DNA from: Hormiphora californensis
Lineage: Eukaryota; Ctenophora; Tentaculata; Cydippida; Pleurobrachiidae
Reading direction: 5' to 3'
Assembly: GCA_020137815.1 (NCBI GenBank)
Contig: CM035351.1
Location: forward strand, 6,469,397 to 6,533,396
DNA: 64,000 bases
Both the position numbers and the translations under genes were made by a program. The number at the start of each line of letters is the position of its first letter. The first letter of the stretch is position 1. This document shows, one piece after another, positions 22,300 through 33,326 of the stretch. Below the pieces are notes generated by a model. The model had not been told where the DNA came from and searched no databases. It saw nothing but the letters and a program-made list of their open reading frames with translations.

Positions 22300-25200
22300 T
22301 CAGTCCATGTCGCCGTATAAAGCGGCCCAATCGTCCTCTGTCTCTGGTACAAATCTGGCCTCTCTCTCCTCTGCTGGTGTTAAGGTCTTCTTCACTTCTT
22401 CTTCAGACGCCAGCTTCCTTTTCAGACCCTTCGGTAACCAAACCTTCTTAACTGCAAGAAATAGGTCACATTATTGGCAAGAGTTGGTAAATCAGCGGTT
22501 TCGATTCTGATTCAGGTTGGAAAGGGCGGCGGGGATGGTTCCAATAAACTACAAAAAGCCCAGTTTTACCTTGTTTCGTTCCTCCAAAGCACTCTTTCAT
22601 CATGAGAAGGGCATGTGGCACTTCCTGGTCGGCCTCTTGCCAACACATTAATAAGATCATTGATATTCCGAGAGTCATTAGGCGTGATAAACGTATAGGC
22701 AGTACCTGGGTAATAAGATAAAGGTTGCTTGGGTACACCTGTCTCGTAGTTGTTCTACAAGCTATAAAATATTCAATGCTAGGGTATCCTGCTATAGTAA
22801 GAAAACGAGCCCAAGGTGTTAACTGTATTACTACAGAACTACAACATATATTAGTAGTGCACCTTGATTTACCTGCTTGATTTTAATCATAAAAACTAAA
22901 AATAGTGGCAGGTCAGAAGAATCTCGACACGCTATTACAGTACTGTAATAACGGGGTAATAACTCGCTATGACAGTACTGTAATCCTTTTCCGAAATTAA
23001 TCGAGTACACCATATTATGGAGCACCGAGATAGAGAAGGTCGAGAGGTGGTCGAGTAAGGTAACAGGGAGTTATGAGATGATCTTACCACTTCTAGAAGC
23101 CCGGGCCGTCCTTCCTATCCTGTGAATGTAATCCTCAGTTGTGTTGGGGTAATCATAGTTGATAACGTTGGTGATGTCACTGATATCAATACCACGAGAT
23201 GCCACATCAGTAGCTATCAGTATCTTGATGCTGCCCCTCTTGAATCCTGTAGTAGGTGAAGGGGTATACTAGAGGGGTATACTAGAGGGGTATTGACTAT
23301 TATACTAGAGGGGTATTGACTATTATACTAGAGGGGTATTTAGGCGCATAAAGTTTAGAGGGTAATTGGAGTAAACAGAGAGGGTCGAGAGCAAGACAAG
23401 ACTCGTGTTGAACAGATAACCATTGCATATTTCAAGCGGTTATATCTCTTGCCAAGAGCTAAGAATCAAGAAGAGACAACGAATCCTGACAACATAACTA
23501 AGAGCAACAAACAGACGGACAAACCTACAGAGCAACAAACGAATAAACCTACAGACCAACAAACGAATAAACCTACAGAGCAACAGACGGACAAACAACC
23601 TACGTTGTAAGATGTGTTCTCTGTCAGATTGCCGTTTATCCCCATGCATGGCTTCTACCGGCCACCTTTCTCTCTTCAAATCCTCGGCCAAGTCATCAGT
23701 CATCTTCTTGGTGTCAGTAAATACCAGCGTCTTGTTCGCCTCGCCCTCATCCCTGATCTGCTTCAGTAGGACCTTCAACTTTTCAAATTTCTCAAACCCT
23801 TCCAACACCATAACGACCTGTTTTATCGCGTGGTTTGCTACCAGACCTTCCGAACCCAGGGTGATCTGGAGGGGGTTTTGGAGGAACTTGCCAGCCAGAT
23901 CCTGTACCTCAACAGGCCATGTTGCTGATAGCATCAGTGTCTGGCGGTCTGGTCTTATTTGGGAGAGAATAGCGGTGATCTGCTGCTCGAAACCCATATC
24001 AAGAAGTCTATCAGCCTCGTCCAGTATCACATAGGAACAATCTCGCAGGGAGCACTGTCTCGTATCTAGCAGTTCAATTAGTCTCCCAGGGGTTGCTACA
24101 ACAAGCTCAGCACCGTCAGCAAGACTACGGAGCTGTTGGTTCTTGGATGCTCCCCCAGTAAGAGCGAGGGCTCTAATCCGAACTGCAGCTGGCAAACTCC
24201 TCACTAACACTCATTACCTGCTGAGCTAAGTTCACGTGTGGGACACAGGCAGAGTGCTATAGGGCCTTCTTTCGCAGGGGGCTGGGCTGTTATGTGAAGG
24301 AGAGCAGGAAGAAGGTACCCCAAGGTCTTGCCGCTCCCTGTTTGAGCAATCCCGATTAAATCCTTGCCAGACAGGGCTATTGGCCACACTTGGCTCTGGA
24401 TGGGTGTGGGCTGGTCATATCCCTTTCTCCGGAACACCGTCTTGAGGCATTGGGGAAGGATATCTCCTCTATATCTAGAACTGGCCGTGGTGAATCCTCT
24501 GTCACTGTCATGGAGTGGTGATCCCGGTATGCAACTGATCTCCGTTTCAGCCTCGGTCACTCGTAGCCGGACTCTCCTGAGATTGCAGTGATGGTGGTGG
24601 TGGTACCTACCTGGCAGCCATGATCTCCATGTTTACCTACCTTGTACAACTCTTTAAAGATCTCTTTTAGCACCACTCCCGTCCAGTTGACTGGTTTCAA
24701 GCTGTGTGGTATATCTTCCTTATTACCCCAGCCCCTCACCCCAAACTCTCCCCGGCTGGATCCACCCCTGCCACCCTTTCGTGGGGGTGGTCCTCTAGAT
24801 GAAGGAGCAGGAGGGGGTCGTGATGAGGGTGGAGGATCATTAGATCTAGGAGGCCTTGATGAGGGAGGATCATTAGATCTAGGGGGCCTCGATGAGGGAG
24901 GATCATTAGAACCTGGGGGTCGGGGAGGGCCTAATCTGGGCCGCAAAGCAGGTTGCTCAGAACGGGAGGGTAATCTTGCGGTCTCCTGTCGAGACTGAGT
25001 GGTAGTGGATCTGTATTGAGATGTGGGGGCTGGGATTTGGGCCCACGAGTCCTCAGCAGGCCTTGAGATCAGCTGGGTTCGTTTGGATGCTGGCTGTTCG
25101 ACACTGAAATGAAAGGAGTGTTAAATAGAGCTATTTCGGAGAAAAAATGTCTGCCCGAAACATACATTTCCTCAATATTTACCATGTATTTTGCTGAATG

Positions 25201-25661
25201 GAACGCCTTACCTTGTGCCGCAGTGGATGTTTACTTACACTTAGTTTGTGTATACATTCAATACACGACACACACTCTACCTGCACTCAGAGATCTTCCC
25301 GATCTCAGATACAATCATCTAATAATGCTGTTACCTGAACATCAGTGGTGAATACATACTGTGTAAAAGAAATCACAAAAAGCAGAACCAATAACTTACA
25401 ATGGTTAACATCAAGATAAATCATTTGGTATTTATCCGAAAACACACACCTGTCAGTAGAGAGGTCCATATCATCATCATCAGCCCTGTTATCAAGTCCT
25501 CCTGGTTTCACTAACATCGTCAAATATTCCCTGATTTTATATCGCTTGTCCTCCAGTGAGAGCTCGATAGTTCCACCAAAGTACAGATATTCACGGTCCA
25601 CTTGCTGGTGAGATAGGAGAGAGACAAGCTCTAGACATGTCTGAGGGGTAAATGTACCCAT
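22300..25661 (-). CDS. DDX5: DDX5/DDX17 (Dbp2)-type DEAD-box RNA helicase, with frameshifts
   Basis: Exons on the minus strand are about 25661-25451, 25104-24641, 24576-23604, 23246-23088, 22705-22570 and 22451-22300. An Arg/Pro/Ser-rich N-terminus is followed by the Q motif ([11 protein letters not shown]), Walker A (AQTGSGKT), PTRE, TPGR, DEAD box ([14 protein letters not shown]), [14 protein letters not shown] and HRIGRTAR. These are the ordered superfamily-2 motifs. SATWP and the C-terminal [10 protein letters not shown] segment point to the DDX5/Dbp2 branch. The expected role is nuclear RNA unwinding in splicing and transcription. The frame shifts near 24,555, 24,455, 24,225, 24,180 and 22,650, most looking like one extra base in a short run. 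No other nonsense changes are seen, so consensus error is likelier than decay. An acceptor (CTCTTATAG) lies 2 nt before the ATG. Confidence 0.88.
23265..23600. repeat. two short minisatellites in helicase intron
   Basis: At about 23265-23345 the unit TATACTAGAGGGGTATTGAC repeats. At about 23505-23600 a unit around CAACAAACGAATAAACCTAC repeats 3-4 times. Both lie inside the intron between the SATWP-containing exon and the HRIGRTAR exon. Confidence 0.75.
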
Positions 25662-25879
25662 ATCTATAAGAGAGGATGAGTTATATTGATAGAGGGGTTA
25701 AGGGCAGATATATAGGGTTGACAATGAAACGAGTTATTAAAAAGCGTGGTTGTCTTCTTGAAACAGAAGTATACTTTGTATAACTGTAACTAATTCGTAC
25801 AAATAGCAATATTTTAAAACCCGGAATCAATACCCCGATTATGATACAACATATTTCTCTCTCTCTCTCTTTCTTCAAA

Positions 25880-26916
25880 CTATTGGTTCATGGGATTCAG
25901 AGGTGATTTCTTCCACTCCTTCCGTAGCATTTGTCGGATTTGAGACAGCCGGAGAGAGGGGTTCTCAGCTCGAAGCTGGGAGATTCTACCCTCTTCAAAT
26001 GCTGTCCAGGCAGCCTTTCATCCTTTTTTCAGGATGCATGTCGGCCCCATCTCCACCAATATCGAGAGCCGCAATGGCTTGTTCCACGTTTTGGGCTACC
26101 TCAGTGTCCGTCATAACTCGGTTGAGGTTCTCGTGTATCGGCTCCTCCTGGGGGAAGGAGGGTGTTACATGGGGAGGGGGTGAGGTTACACTTGTCATAA
26201 AACATCTGTCAAGAGGAAGAAAATGAATAATTCGGTTCATGCTCCGCGCGCGTCCCATCCCATGCGCGATCCCTACACTGCCTGGCCGACTACTTTGCAC
26301 TGATCCCTGAGCAGTCTGTGCTAGTTGTTGGCGCTCTCTGACCCTGATTTGTCCCATGATTGCTTCCTACCTCAGCCGCTGCAGCCTCTTTTGCCTCCTG
26401 TTCAGCTTGTGCTTCCTGCCGTCTCACCAGCTCCGCTTGAGTGATCTTCTTAGGTGGTACCTTCGCTTTAGTGCTCTCCTGCAACTGCTGCTCTTCCTCA
26501 GCCAACATGTCAGCGTTCTGTTTCTTCCGTTCTAGAGCTGCCAACCTTTTCGCTTCCTCAGCTTTCTGGGTGTATTAGTCCGATCTGAGGTTACAAGTGG
26601 GGAGGTAGTATAGGGGAGGAGCCAGGTGTTCCAAATTCAAATGGGATCTTTGATTTTGCAATGGGGAGGTAACTGGCGAGGGGGTGATTGAGGTAGTATG
26701 GGGGAGGAGGTAGAGGGAGGATAGACATATTGAGCAGTGTCACAATTCACACACACCTTTCTCTGTTGTTTCTTATTAGCTTGTTTATCATCGTCCGCCC
26801 ACCGCTCATCTTCAGCTGCAGCTGATGCCACTGCTTTCTTCTCCTCTGCAATGGCATTCTTTCTGGCTCGGGCCTCCTACTGCCTTGCTGTTCTCACCAA
26901 CAAACTTTTTAGGCAT
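25880..26916 (-). CDS. CCDC124: CCDC124-like ribosome-associated coiled-coil protein
   Basis: Three exons on the minus strand: 26916-26757, 26565-26371 and 26147-25880, with GT/AG boundaries. The start MPKKFVGENSKA, the charged helical middle (ERWADDDKQANKKQQRK, LAALERKKQNADML), the segment EEPIHENLNR, the HPEKRMK turn and the C-terminal KEWKKSPLNPMNQ all match the CCDC124 family in order. The family binds the ribosome near the factor site and is linked to hibernation and cytokinesis. Two +1 frame breaks interrupt it, near 26,880 (GTAGGAGG) and 26,015 (AAAGGCTG); each is repaired by removing one base from a short run. An acceptor (AAATCTAG) lies 8 nt before the ATG. Its stop is only 218 nt from the DDX5-type start on the same strand. 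Confidence 0.9.
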
Positions 26917-27483
26917 GATTCCCGCTAGATTTAAGGGATGTGGTGAGAGGAGGGGTAGTTTGGAGTCGTGTGTTAGTAAAACAGGGGGATTTGTGTTGTT
27001 AAAAAGGCAAAATATAATAATCTACAAATAAATAGAGAGAGAAGCACGTGTGTTTGTTGTTCAGGGTGTGGGGGGTCTGAGTAAAGGGTGTCATTGGTAC
27101 ACTTTGAAACGTGTGTGAGAGAGATTTGATAGAGTTTTATTGGATCCGTTCCAAAGCGTACAAGGGGAGAGAAAAACGCAATGATGAAAATTTCATAATA
27201 AATTATTACTTACTAACATAGCAGCTTGAGGAAACTAACTTGTGGGATAGAACATGTATGTTATATCTTGTAACTTGATATTATGTGTCTGGCATTTCTC
27301 TCTTTCTCAAAACATGGATACAGTTTGTAAAAAGTTCACGCTCTTGAGAAGGTAGGTAACAATCTGTTTTCAAAACACTCACTCACTAGGAAACGGAGTT
27401 TACATGGGTCACATTTGTATGTATACGCTCTGAAAGGTAAAAGATAAAATGTAAAACTCTCTCTCTCTCCCTGTCTCTCTCTC

Positions 27484-28819
27484 CTAATGCTCTGCGTCAA
27501 CTCCATTCTCTTTCCCATCTCCCTCACTGTCTTTCTTCCTCTTACTCCGCTTGCCCCTCTCTTCATCTCTATGGCCGCTCCGGGACGATTCCCTCCGCGA
27601 TGACTCATCACCCCGTGATGACTTCCGACTGGATTTCTTTTCTGATTTCCGTGTAGGGCGACCTCCGTGATCTTGATCTATGTTCCGTGCTCCTATCTGC
27701 AGTTCGTCTCCTACTGCTGCCCTCCCGCCTCGAGGAGTGTTCTCTGGATCTCCTCCTTGGCCTCCTCCTACCCTCCTCATCAGACGAGCCCCCTCCCCCA
27801 CCGTTACTATCCTCCCCAAAGGCTGGTGGTGGGAGGAGGAGGGGCGGGGCGATGGCACCCCCAGGAGGGGGTAACATAGAGGGCATACCGGGTGGAGGGA
27901 ACATGGTAGGGGGAGGTAGAGGTCCAGCCATTGATAGGGGATGTTGGAAGGCCACAGGTTTGGCACCATCCTCTTGTTTCACCTCTCTCATCATCTCCAG
28001 GGGAGCTAGACCTGGTGGTGCGAGTTGTGGTGGTATGGGAAGGAAGGAGGTAGGGGCGAACATGCCCATAGGTGTCGGCATCATGGCCCGGACTGCTGAG
28101 AGGGATGACATGACTTGGGATGGAATCTCCTTCTTAGCTCCAATCACCCCAATACTGCCACCCAGACCAGGTGCCTTGGGCAGCTCAGGAAGAGCGGGCA
28201 ATCTGCCAAGAACGGCAAACTCACGGTTCTTCTCCGCCGCTATACCACGTACAGATTTCTGTTTGTCACAATACGACTTCCAAGAATCCTCATTGAACCC
28301 ATAATTAAAGTAGTCAGTAAGATCGGCACCTGGCAATCTCCAGGGCTTCTCTTCACACATTGTATCAATATCATAATCATAGATTGGAACACCGTTAATA
28401 TTACCCACTGCATTCACATCTATTGTCCGCTTACTAGATGTTACAGTTACCGGGGCTGATACTTGAGGTATGGTGGGTGGTAATGCTGTGATGACACTAA
28501 CTACTTTCGGTTGATTTACCGACTGTTGGGGGAATGACATGCCGTAAGGACCAGGAGCTTTCTTATTAATCTCTCCGATTGTTATTTCAATATCATCATC
28601 TGAGTCTTCCTCGCTTTCCGAGGCACCCGAGTCAACACCATTCCCAAATTTAGACACGAACTCAGTGGCGTTAGCGTCTAAACTGGATTTGGTCTCGTCT
28701 CCCTCGGGGGGTTTGGTTGCTCCTTCATAAAGCCAGCTACTGTCTTGGGACGAGGGAGCGGTGTCAGCTGCGGTGGTGGTGGTGGGAGGAATCACGTTGG
28801 TTATCTCTAGAGCAGCCAT
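27484..28819 (-). CDS. FIP1L1: FIP1 (FIP1L1-like) polyadenylation factor subunit
   Basis: Single-exon gene of about 440 aa with one apparent frameshift near 27,665. Residues about 60-90 are acidic ([17 protein letters not shown]), as in FIP1 where this region contacts poly(A) polymerase. Residues about 143-188 form the diagnostic Fip1 domain ([20 protein letters not shown] then [15 protein letters not shown]). A Pro-rich middle follows, then an Arg/Ser/Lys-rich tail ending [20 protein letters not shown]1 is a CPSF subunit that binds U-rich RNA and recruits the polymerase in 3'-end processing. The upstream frame stops at 27608; the tail continues in the neighbouring frame to 27484. An acceptor (CACTTCCCTACAG) lies 10 nt upstream of the ATG. 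Confidence 0.92.
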
Positions 28820-29140
28820 TTTACATCTCCTGTAGGGAAGTGAGGGTTTGTTAGCAGGGAAGACATGGTTTGTTTGGAGCCAGGAGAGATCAGGGAACTG
28901 GGAAGGATTGATTTGTTAGGATGATGTACTAGATAGTGAAGGAATCAGGGGAGTCAGGGAGTAAGAAGAAATAAAGAAAGGAAAGAGAAGTGGAAACTGA
29001 AACGGGATCAAGTTACTAGGTACTCTCTAATAAAACACCTGTGTACATGTAAGAGATCTGGTATAAAACAAACGTACAAAATAAAAGTAATAACTTAGTT
29101 GGTAATAAATTAAACTCAAAAACATCCCCACAACCCCTCT
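28820..29140. other. intergenic spacer ATPSCKMT-FIP1
   Basis: No gene or repeat recognised. It separates two co-directional minus-strand genes and would hold the 3' UTR of the upstream one. Confidence 0.5.
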
Positions 29141-29704
29141 CTATGCTTGTTTGTATCTCCACAGAGGGTTAGGACCATCTTCTATCAATTTATCTGCCGT
29201 CCATAGCCGCTCATCGAGGGGGAACCGACAGGAGATAATATCGGTATCAGACTTAAGTTCCTCCTTTAATTTCTTGCTGATGTCGTCCATCATCCCTTCT
29301 CCTCCGAACACTATTACTGTGTCGTAGGGTGATAGGTCGTACTGAAATAGAAAGAGGAAGAGTTACAAAGGGTGGGATATTTGTTAGGGAAAAGGAGGGG
29401 TATAATTTCACACCAAACCTACTGGAATCCACTACACCAACTCCATAATTACCTTCCACAGATCAGCCCGTTTGAAGGATGTCCTGGAATTAGTTCCACT
29501 AACTAGACTCTTCCACCTGGAGTATAGAACCAACCAGATATTCAACTCAATCCCATCGGCTTGAGGGAAGCCCTTCTTAGCAGCCTCTATAACCACCCTT
29601 CCATCTCCACTACCAAGATCTATTAAACGTGATGTAGCTGTAGGTCGGAGTTCCTTGAAAATCAGATCGATCTGAGAGATGGGACAGCTAGGTGTGAGAT
29701 GTGG

Positions 29705-29778
<74 letters not shown>

Positions 29779-29943
29779 ACTGACCGTAGTCTCTGTGGCT
29801 GGAACATAAGGGAGGACATGTTTCCGAAGAGCAGGAGTAATAAAGGGTCCTGCGAGGGCGAGTGAAGCAGCTACACAACCTACACATCCTGCTGCAATCC
29901 ATAGCTTCCTCCGTTTTCCACCACGTTCTGAGGGTTCAGCCAT
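29141..29943 (-). CDS. ATPSCKMT: ATPSCKMT (FAM173B)-type mitochondrial lysine methyltransferase
   Basis: Three exons: 29943-29785, 29671-29453 and 29341-29141, all in phase 0 with GT/AG ends. Together they encode ~192 aa. A membrane helix near residues 14-33 is followed by PFITPALRKHVLPYVPATE, a family hallmark. Then come the SAM-binding motif I (LIDLGSGDGRVVIEAAKKGF), GIELNIWLV, SFKRADLWK, TVIVFGGEGMM and SCRFPLDE. Human ATPSCKMT trimethylates the c-subunit of mitochondrial ATP synthase. Intron 1 contains a ~70-bp (GA)n tract (29706-29774). An acceptor (CCCTTTCTCTATAG) sits 8 nt before the ATG. No frameshift seen. Confidence 0.93.
29706..29774. repeat. (GA)n microsatellite in ATPSCKMT intron 1
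   Basis: Uninterrupted GA dinucleotide on the plus strand within the first intron. The Ser-Leu frames across it are artefacts. Confidence 0.95.
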
Positions 29944-30670
29944 AGAATACGCTATAGAGAAAGGGAGGGATTAGAAACAAAGAGGGACGGGGAGGGGGGA
30001 CTACAGGCTTCTGGGTTCTGGTAAGGGAGGAAGAAAAACGGCATTTATTTTAACAGATTTGCAACAAATCAACAAAAAACTATTCATCGCGGTATTAATA
30101 TGATCAAGTGTACTGTGTCGTGAAATGAAACAATAGCACATATAATATAGGGAGATGGTAGTAGTAGTAGAAAGACAATGAAGACAATAACAGAGCCAAC
30201 TAAGTTGTTTAGAAAACACACACAAACTTTGAGCGCTGTACTCTTGAGGAACAAAACAGGTGATTTGTGAACAAATTGTCACCCAAAAACACAAAAGAAA
30301 GCTATATGACACAGAACACATTTAAGCACACACACACATTGAGAACTACTGAAAAACTGTTTAAAAACCTAAAAACAGATCTCCATTTTTCTCATCTTAC
30401 CCTCCCTGTTTCTACATCATACCAAAATATTTTGCTAACAAAGCTACTACGTAAAAAACATGTTACAGTATTTATATAGAGTTGATAATGTATCGGAATG
30501 AGCTCAGTTTTTTCACTAACAACACGTTATATTAATATTGGGATGTGGAAACTTGACACACTCACTCTACAAAACATTTTACACAATCCGTAACCATGGA
30601 AACCAGCGGTTAGTAACCATGGTAACCAGTGGTTACACAAAAAACCAGTCCCATCATGTGACGTCATCGC
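29944..30670. other. intergenic, AT-rich
   Basis: No gene recognised between ARP3 and ATPSCKMT. A short CCATGG-centred duplication (GTAACCATGG / ACCAGTGGTTA) lies at about 30,590-30,640, just beyond the ARP3 stop. Confidence 0.5.
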
Positions 30671-31921
30671 TTACGTCATAGCCCCAAAGACAGCGTTATG
30701 GCGGCAAATACTCGGGCCATACTCGTCATACTGTGCCTTGGTGTGGCATACCTCATAAAACTCGGGTGTGGATGCCAAGAGACTTCCACCAAACCAAACT
30801 GCATACCTCTGCATGTGGTGAGACACTACATTCGTTTCAATGGGCTTGGGTTTCAGCTTTCCTCCGCTCAGCCTCTCACTCTCCTGCAGTCGGAGGTTCA
30901 CTCTCTTCTTGATATCTCGGCCCAACTTCTTGTTGAAATCTTTGAACATAGTGGATCCTCCGGAGAGGACGATATTCTTGTAGAGACCACGACGGGTATC
31001 AATTGGGCATCCCGAGATGACATCATCAACTACCTCACTAATAGTGGTCCTGTAGTCAGGGTTACAGAACTCAGGATGGAAGAAAATCTCCGGTCCCAGG
31101 AACCTCTCATAGCCCACATCAATATTAAACTTCTGCTTCGTGATATCATTAATTCCCTCGTAGGTTTTGAATTTATCAGGATCTGTATCGTATTTCTTGA
31201 ACTCCGCCACGATGTCAGGACACACATAGCAGTACTTTTCCTTAATCGCCTTGGCAGTTTCCAGGCTCTGCTCAGGAGGGATACCCTTCTCTCGGTCTCG
31301 CAGTAGGGTCTGGATGAAGTAGGTGATGTCTCGTCCAGCGATGGGGATGTGCTTGATACAGCTTCCAATAACATACCCATCAACTACTGGGATAACGTGG
31401 GTCACACCATCCCCACTATCGACCACACAACCCGTCAGGGTACGTTGGCCAATCTCACGGGTTGTCCACGAGGCAGCAATGGCAAGGACAGCCTGGACGG
31501 CAATGTAGATCCCGGGAACATTGAAACTTTCAAACATGATCTCAGCGGTGTATTCCCTGTTTTCAGGGAGATTCAGAGGTGGCTCAGTCAGCAGGAAATA
31601 GTGATCCTCAGGCTCCGCTCGGAGGTATTTAAAAATGCATTGTTCCCAATATTTCTCCATCAGATCCCAGTCCTCGACCATTCCATGACGAATGGGGTAT
31701 TTTACGGAGTAGTTAGGTTGAGAGAGGGCCTCATTTCCGATATAGAAATCAAGATCATCCACGCCCCTGGTGCCCCGTCGAGGACCATCACCAATGCCAG
31801 CACTCTCACGGACAGCGATGGCCGAGGGGATGATGAATTGGGGCTCAGAGTTACCCGCTAAACCCATCTTGGTGTACCCAGTTCCATTGTCAATAACGCA
31901 CGGTGGCAGCATTCCCGTCAT
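30671..31921 (-). CDS. ACTR3: actin-related protein 3 (ARP2/3 complex)
   Basis: Intact intronless 416-aa ORF, essentially the length of metazoan ARP3 (~418 aa). Actin-fold nucleotide-binding motifs are in place: [14 protein letters not shown] at residues 11-24, [14 protein letters not shown] in the middle and [11 protein letters not shown] in the C-terminal half. ARP3-specific segments include [17 protein letters not shown] and WFGGSLLAS. With ARP2 it forms the actin-like dimer that seeds branched actin filaments in the cytoplasm. An acceptor (CTCCCTGTTTCTATAG) lies 14 nt before the ATG. No frameshift, which shows that local sequence quality is good here. Confidence 0.98.
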   Translation of the reverse strand: MTGMLPPCVIDNGTGYTKMGLAGNSEPQFIIPSAIAVRESAGIGDGPRRGTRGVDDLDFYIGNEALSQPNYSVKYPIRHGMVEDWDLMEKYWEQCIFKYLRAEPEDHYFLLTEPPLNLPENREYTAEIMFESFNVPGIYIAVQAVLAIAASWTTREIGQRTLTGCVVDSGDGVTHVIPVVDGYVIGSCIKHIPIAGRDITYFIQTLLRDREKGIPPEQSLETAKAIKEKYCYVCPDIVAEFKKYDTDPDKFKTYEGINDITKQKFNIDVGYERFLGPEIFFHPEFCNPDYRTTISEVVDDVISGCPIDTRRGLYKNIVLSGGSTMFKDFNKKLGRDIKKRVNLRLQESERLSGGKLKPKPIETNVVSHHMQRYAVWFGGSLLASTPEFYEVCHTKAQYDEYGPSICRHNAVFGAMT

Positions 31922-32035
31922 GGTGGCGGTTGTTGCTATAGAAACAGGGAGAAGGGTTAAACTGGGTTGTTGCTATAGAAACAGAGAGAAGGGTTAAAAT
32001 GTGTTGTTGCTATAGAAACAGAGAGGGGGTTTATA
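31922..32035. repeat. tandem ~45-bp repeat carrying the ARP3 5' acceptor
   Basis: The segment GTTGTTGCTATAGAAACAG with a GAGAGAAGGGTTAAA tail occurs three times in a row. On the minus strand each copy reads pyrimidine tract + CTATAG, the same acceptor-like signal that sits 14 nt before the ARP3 start. Confidence 0.75.
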
Positions 32036-32380
32036 TATCGATAGGAAACAGAGCGAAGGGGGTAACTAAAAGGATATCAGTTTGGGTGTGGTTTCTTGCT
32101 AGATCGAACGGGAGAGAGGGGTTGTTGTTGGTTAGAATCAGAGATTATGGGATACTACATGCCAGGATCAGTATATAATTCTCTAGAATGAATTATTCTC
32201 TAGAATGAACTGGAGAAGTCCAGTGACCCAATCTTATCTGATCACCTGGATCTGATAAAAGCAGATCACATATCCCAACTGGCACTTTTAAGCAGGGTGG
32301 GGTCAGAGATAAAACAAACCACGTCACGGATCAAAAACTATGAAATACTTACTGAAATTACAAAAAACTCGACTAACATT
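32036..32380. other. intergenic spacer PIGC-ARP3
   Basis: No gene recognised. A short duplication of AATTCTCTAGAATGA lies near 32,180-32,210. Confidence 0.45.
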
Positions 32381-33212
32381 CTATTCTGAATAAATATTCC
32401 GGCTACACCCAATATCCTTTAGGGCAGCTTCATCCCAGGGCCCAAATATATTGTCCTTATGGCGCTGTAACCTTACGAAAACAAGGGGTACCAATACCAA
32501 GCACACCACCACAATTGCACACAGTGGTAGTACAAACACGGCGCTGACAAGGGCTGCTAAACCCACAGTTGATAAGACAAGGAGTCCTGTTAGAGGGAGT
32601 GCACGGTCCCTGAACCTGTCCCTAATTATTGGTAGAATCCCGTAAAACAGGATAGCAACAATCATTGTCAGCAGCACACTGTTAACATTATCTAGCCGGG
32701 ATGCTAGACACACTGCAGAGAATATAGCCGCGTTTAGAGAGACACAAGTTGACATGTAGTCAGCAGGGAGGGGTGTATAGTTCTGTATTGCAAAGTTAAC
32801 CAACAATCCAACAGTTACCATTGCATAGATAGTATCGTCACTAATCGTCCTGGTAAGAGGACTCAATAATTGGAGCCATGCCAAACAGGAACCCAGAAAG
32901 GAGAGTTACAGTTTTCAGTTGGTGTAGGGAGAACCCCACCACTGCGAGGTAGCTGACTATTGTAACAGCAGTCATTACCAGCAGCACACCATCTGATACG
33001 GTGGGATTGAGAAGGTGAAGTAGGATAAAGGAGGCCGTGCAGCAGAGTTGTTGGAGGGGAAACTGGCCCTGGTAGGAGCACTCTCCCAGGGTGTAGAGAC
33101 GGAGGTTCTTGTTACGGCGGAGAGAGGAGAGGAAGAGTTCGGTATCGGTGTGGTTGTCCGGGTAGGGTTGTGGGCGGTAGAGGATCTTTTCAAACTTTAC
33201 AGTACCTGGCAT
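32381..33212 (-). CDS. PIGC: PIGC, GPI N-acetylglucosaminyltransferase subunit, one frameshift
   Basis: Single-exon gene of about 277 aa read in two frames that join near 32,868. The N-terminal part contains the PIG-C start pattern (KFEKILYRPQPYPDNHTD) and hydrophobic helices. The second part contains ISDDTIYAM, SLNAAIFSAVCLASRL, further helices and the diagnostic end RLQRHKDNIFGPWDEAALKD. PIG-C is a multi-pass ER membrane subunit of the complex making GlcNAc-PI, the first step of GPI-anchor synthesis. The break is best explained by one extra base in AATTATTG. An acceptor (TTATTTTTACAG) lies 2 nt upstream of the ATG. The preceding DHX35 gene stops only 114 nt away on the same strand. Confidence 0.93.
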
Positions 33213-33326
33213 TGCTGTAAAAATAACAGGGGGAGTGTTAACTAAGTGTTAGTACTAAAACAAGAATTAATCGATAAATGATAACAAACAAATTAAAAGT
33301 TCAATAAATAATAATAATAATTAAAA

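Noticed and set aside
26148-26370. Coding continuation through this interval (frame starting MGQIRVRERQQ)
   Set aside because: It is the intron between CCDC124 exons 2 and 3. GT/AG boundaries at 26371 and 26147 rejoin family-matching sequence in phase.
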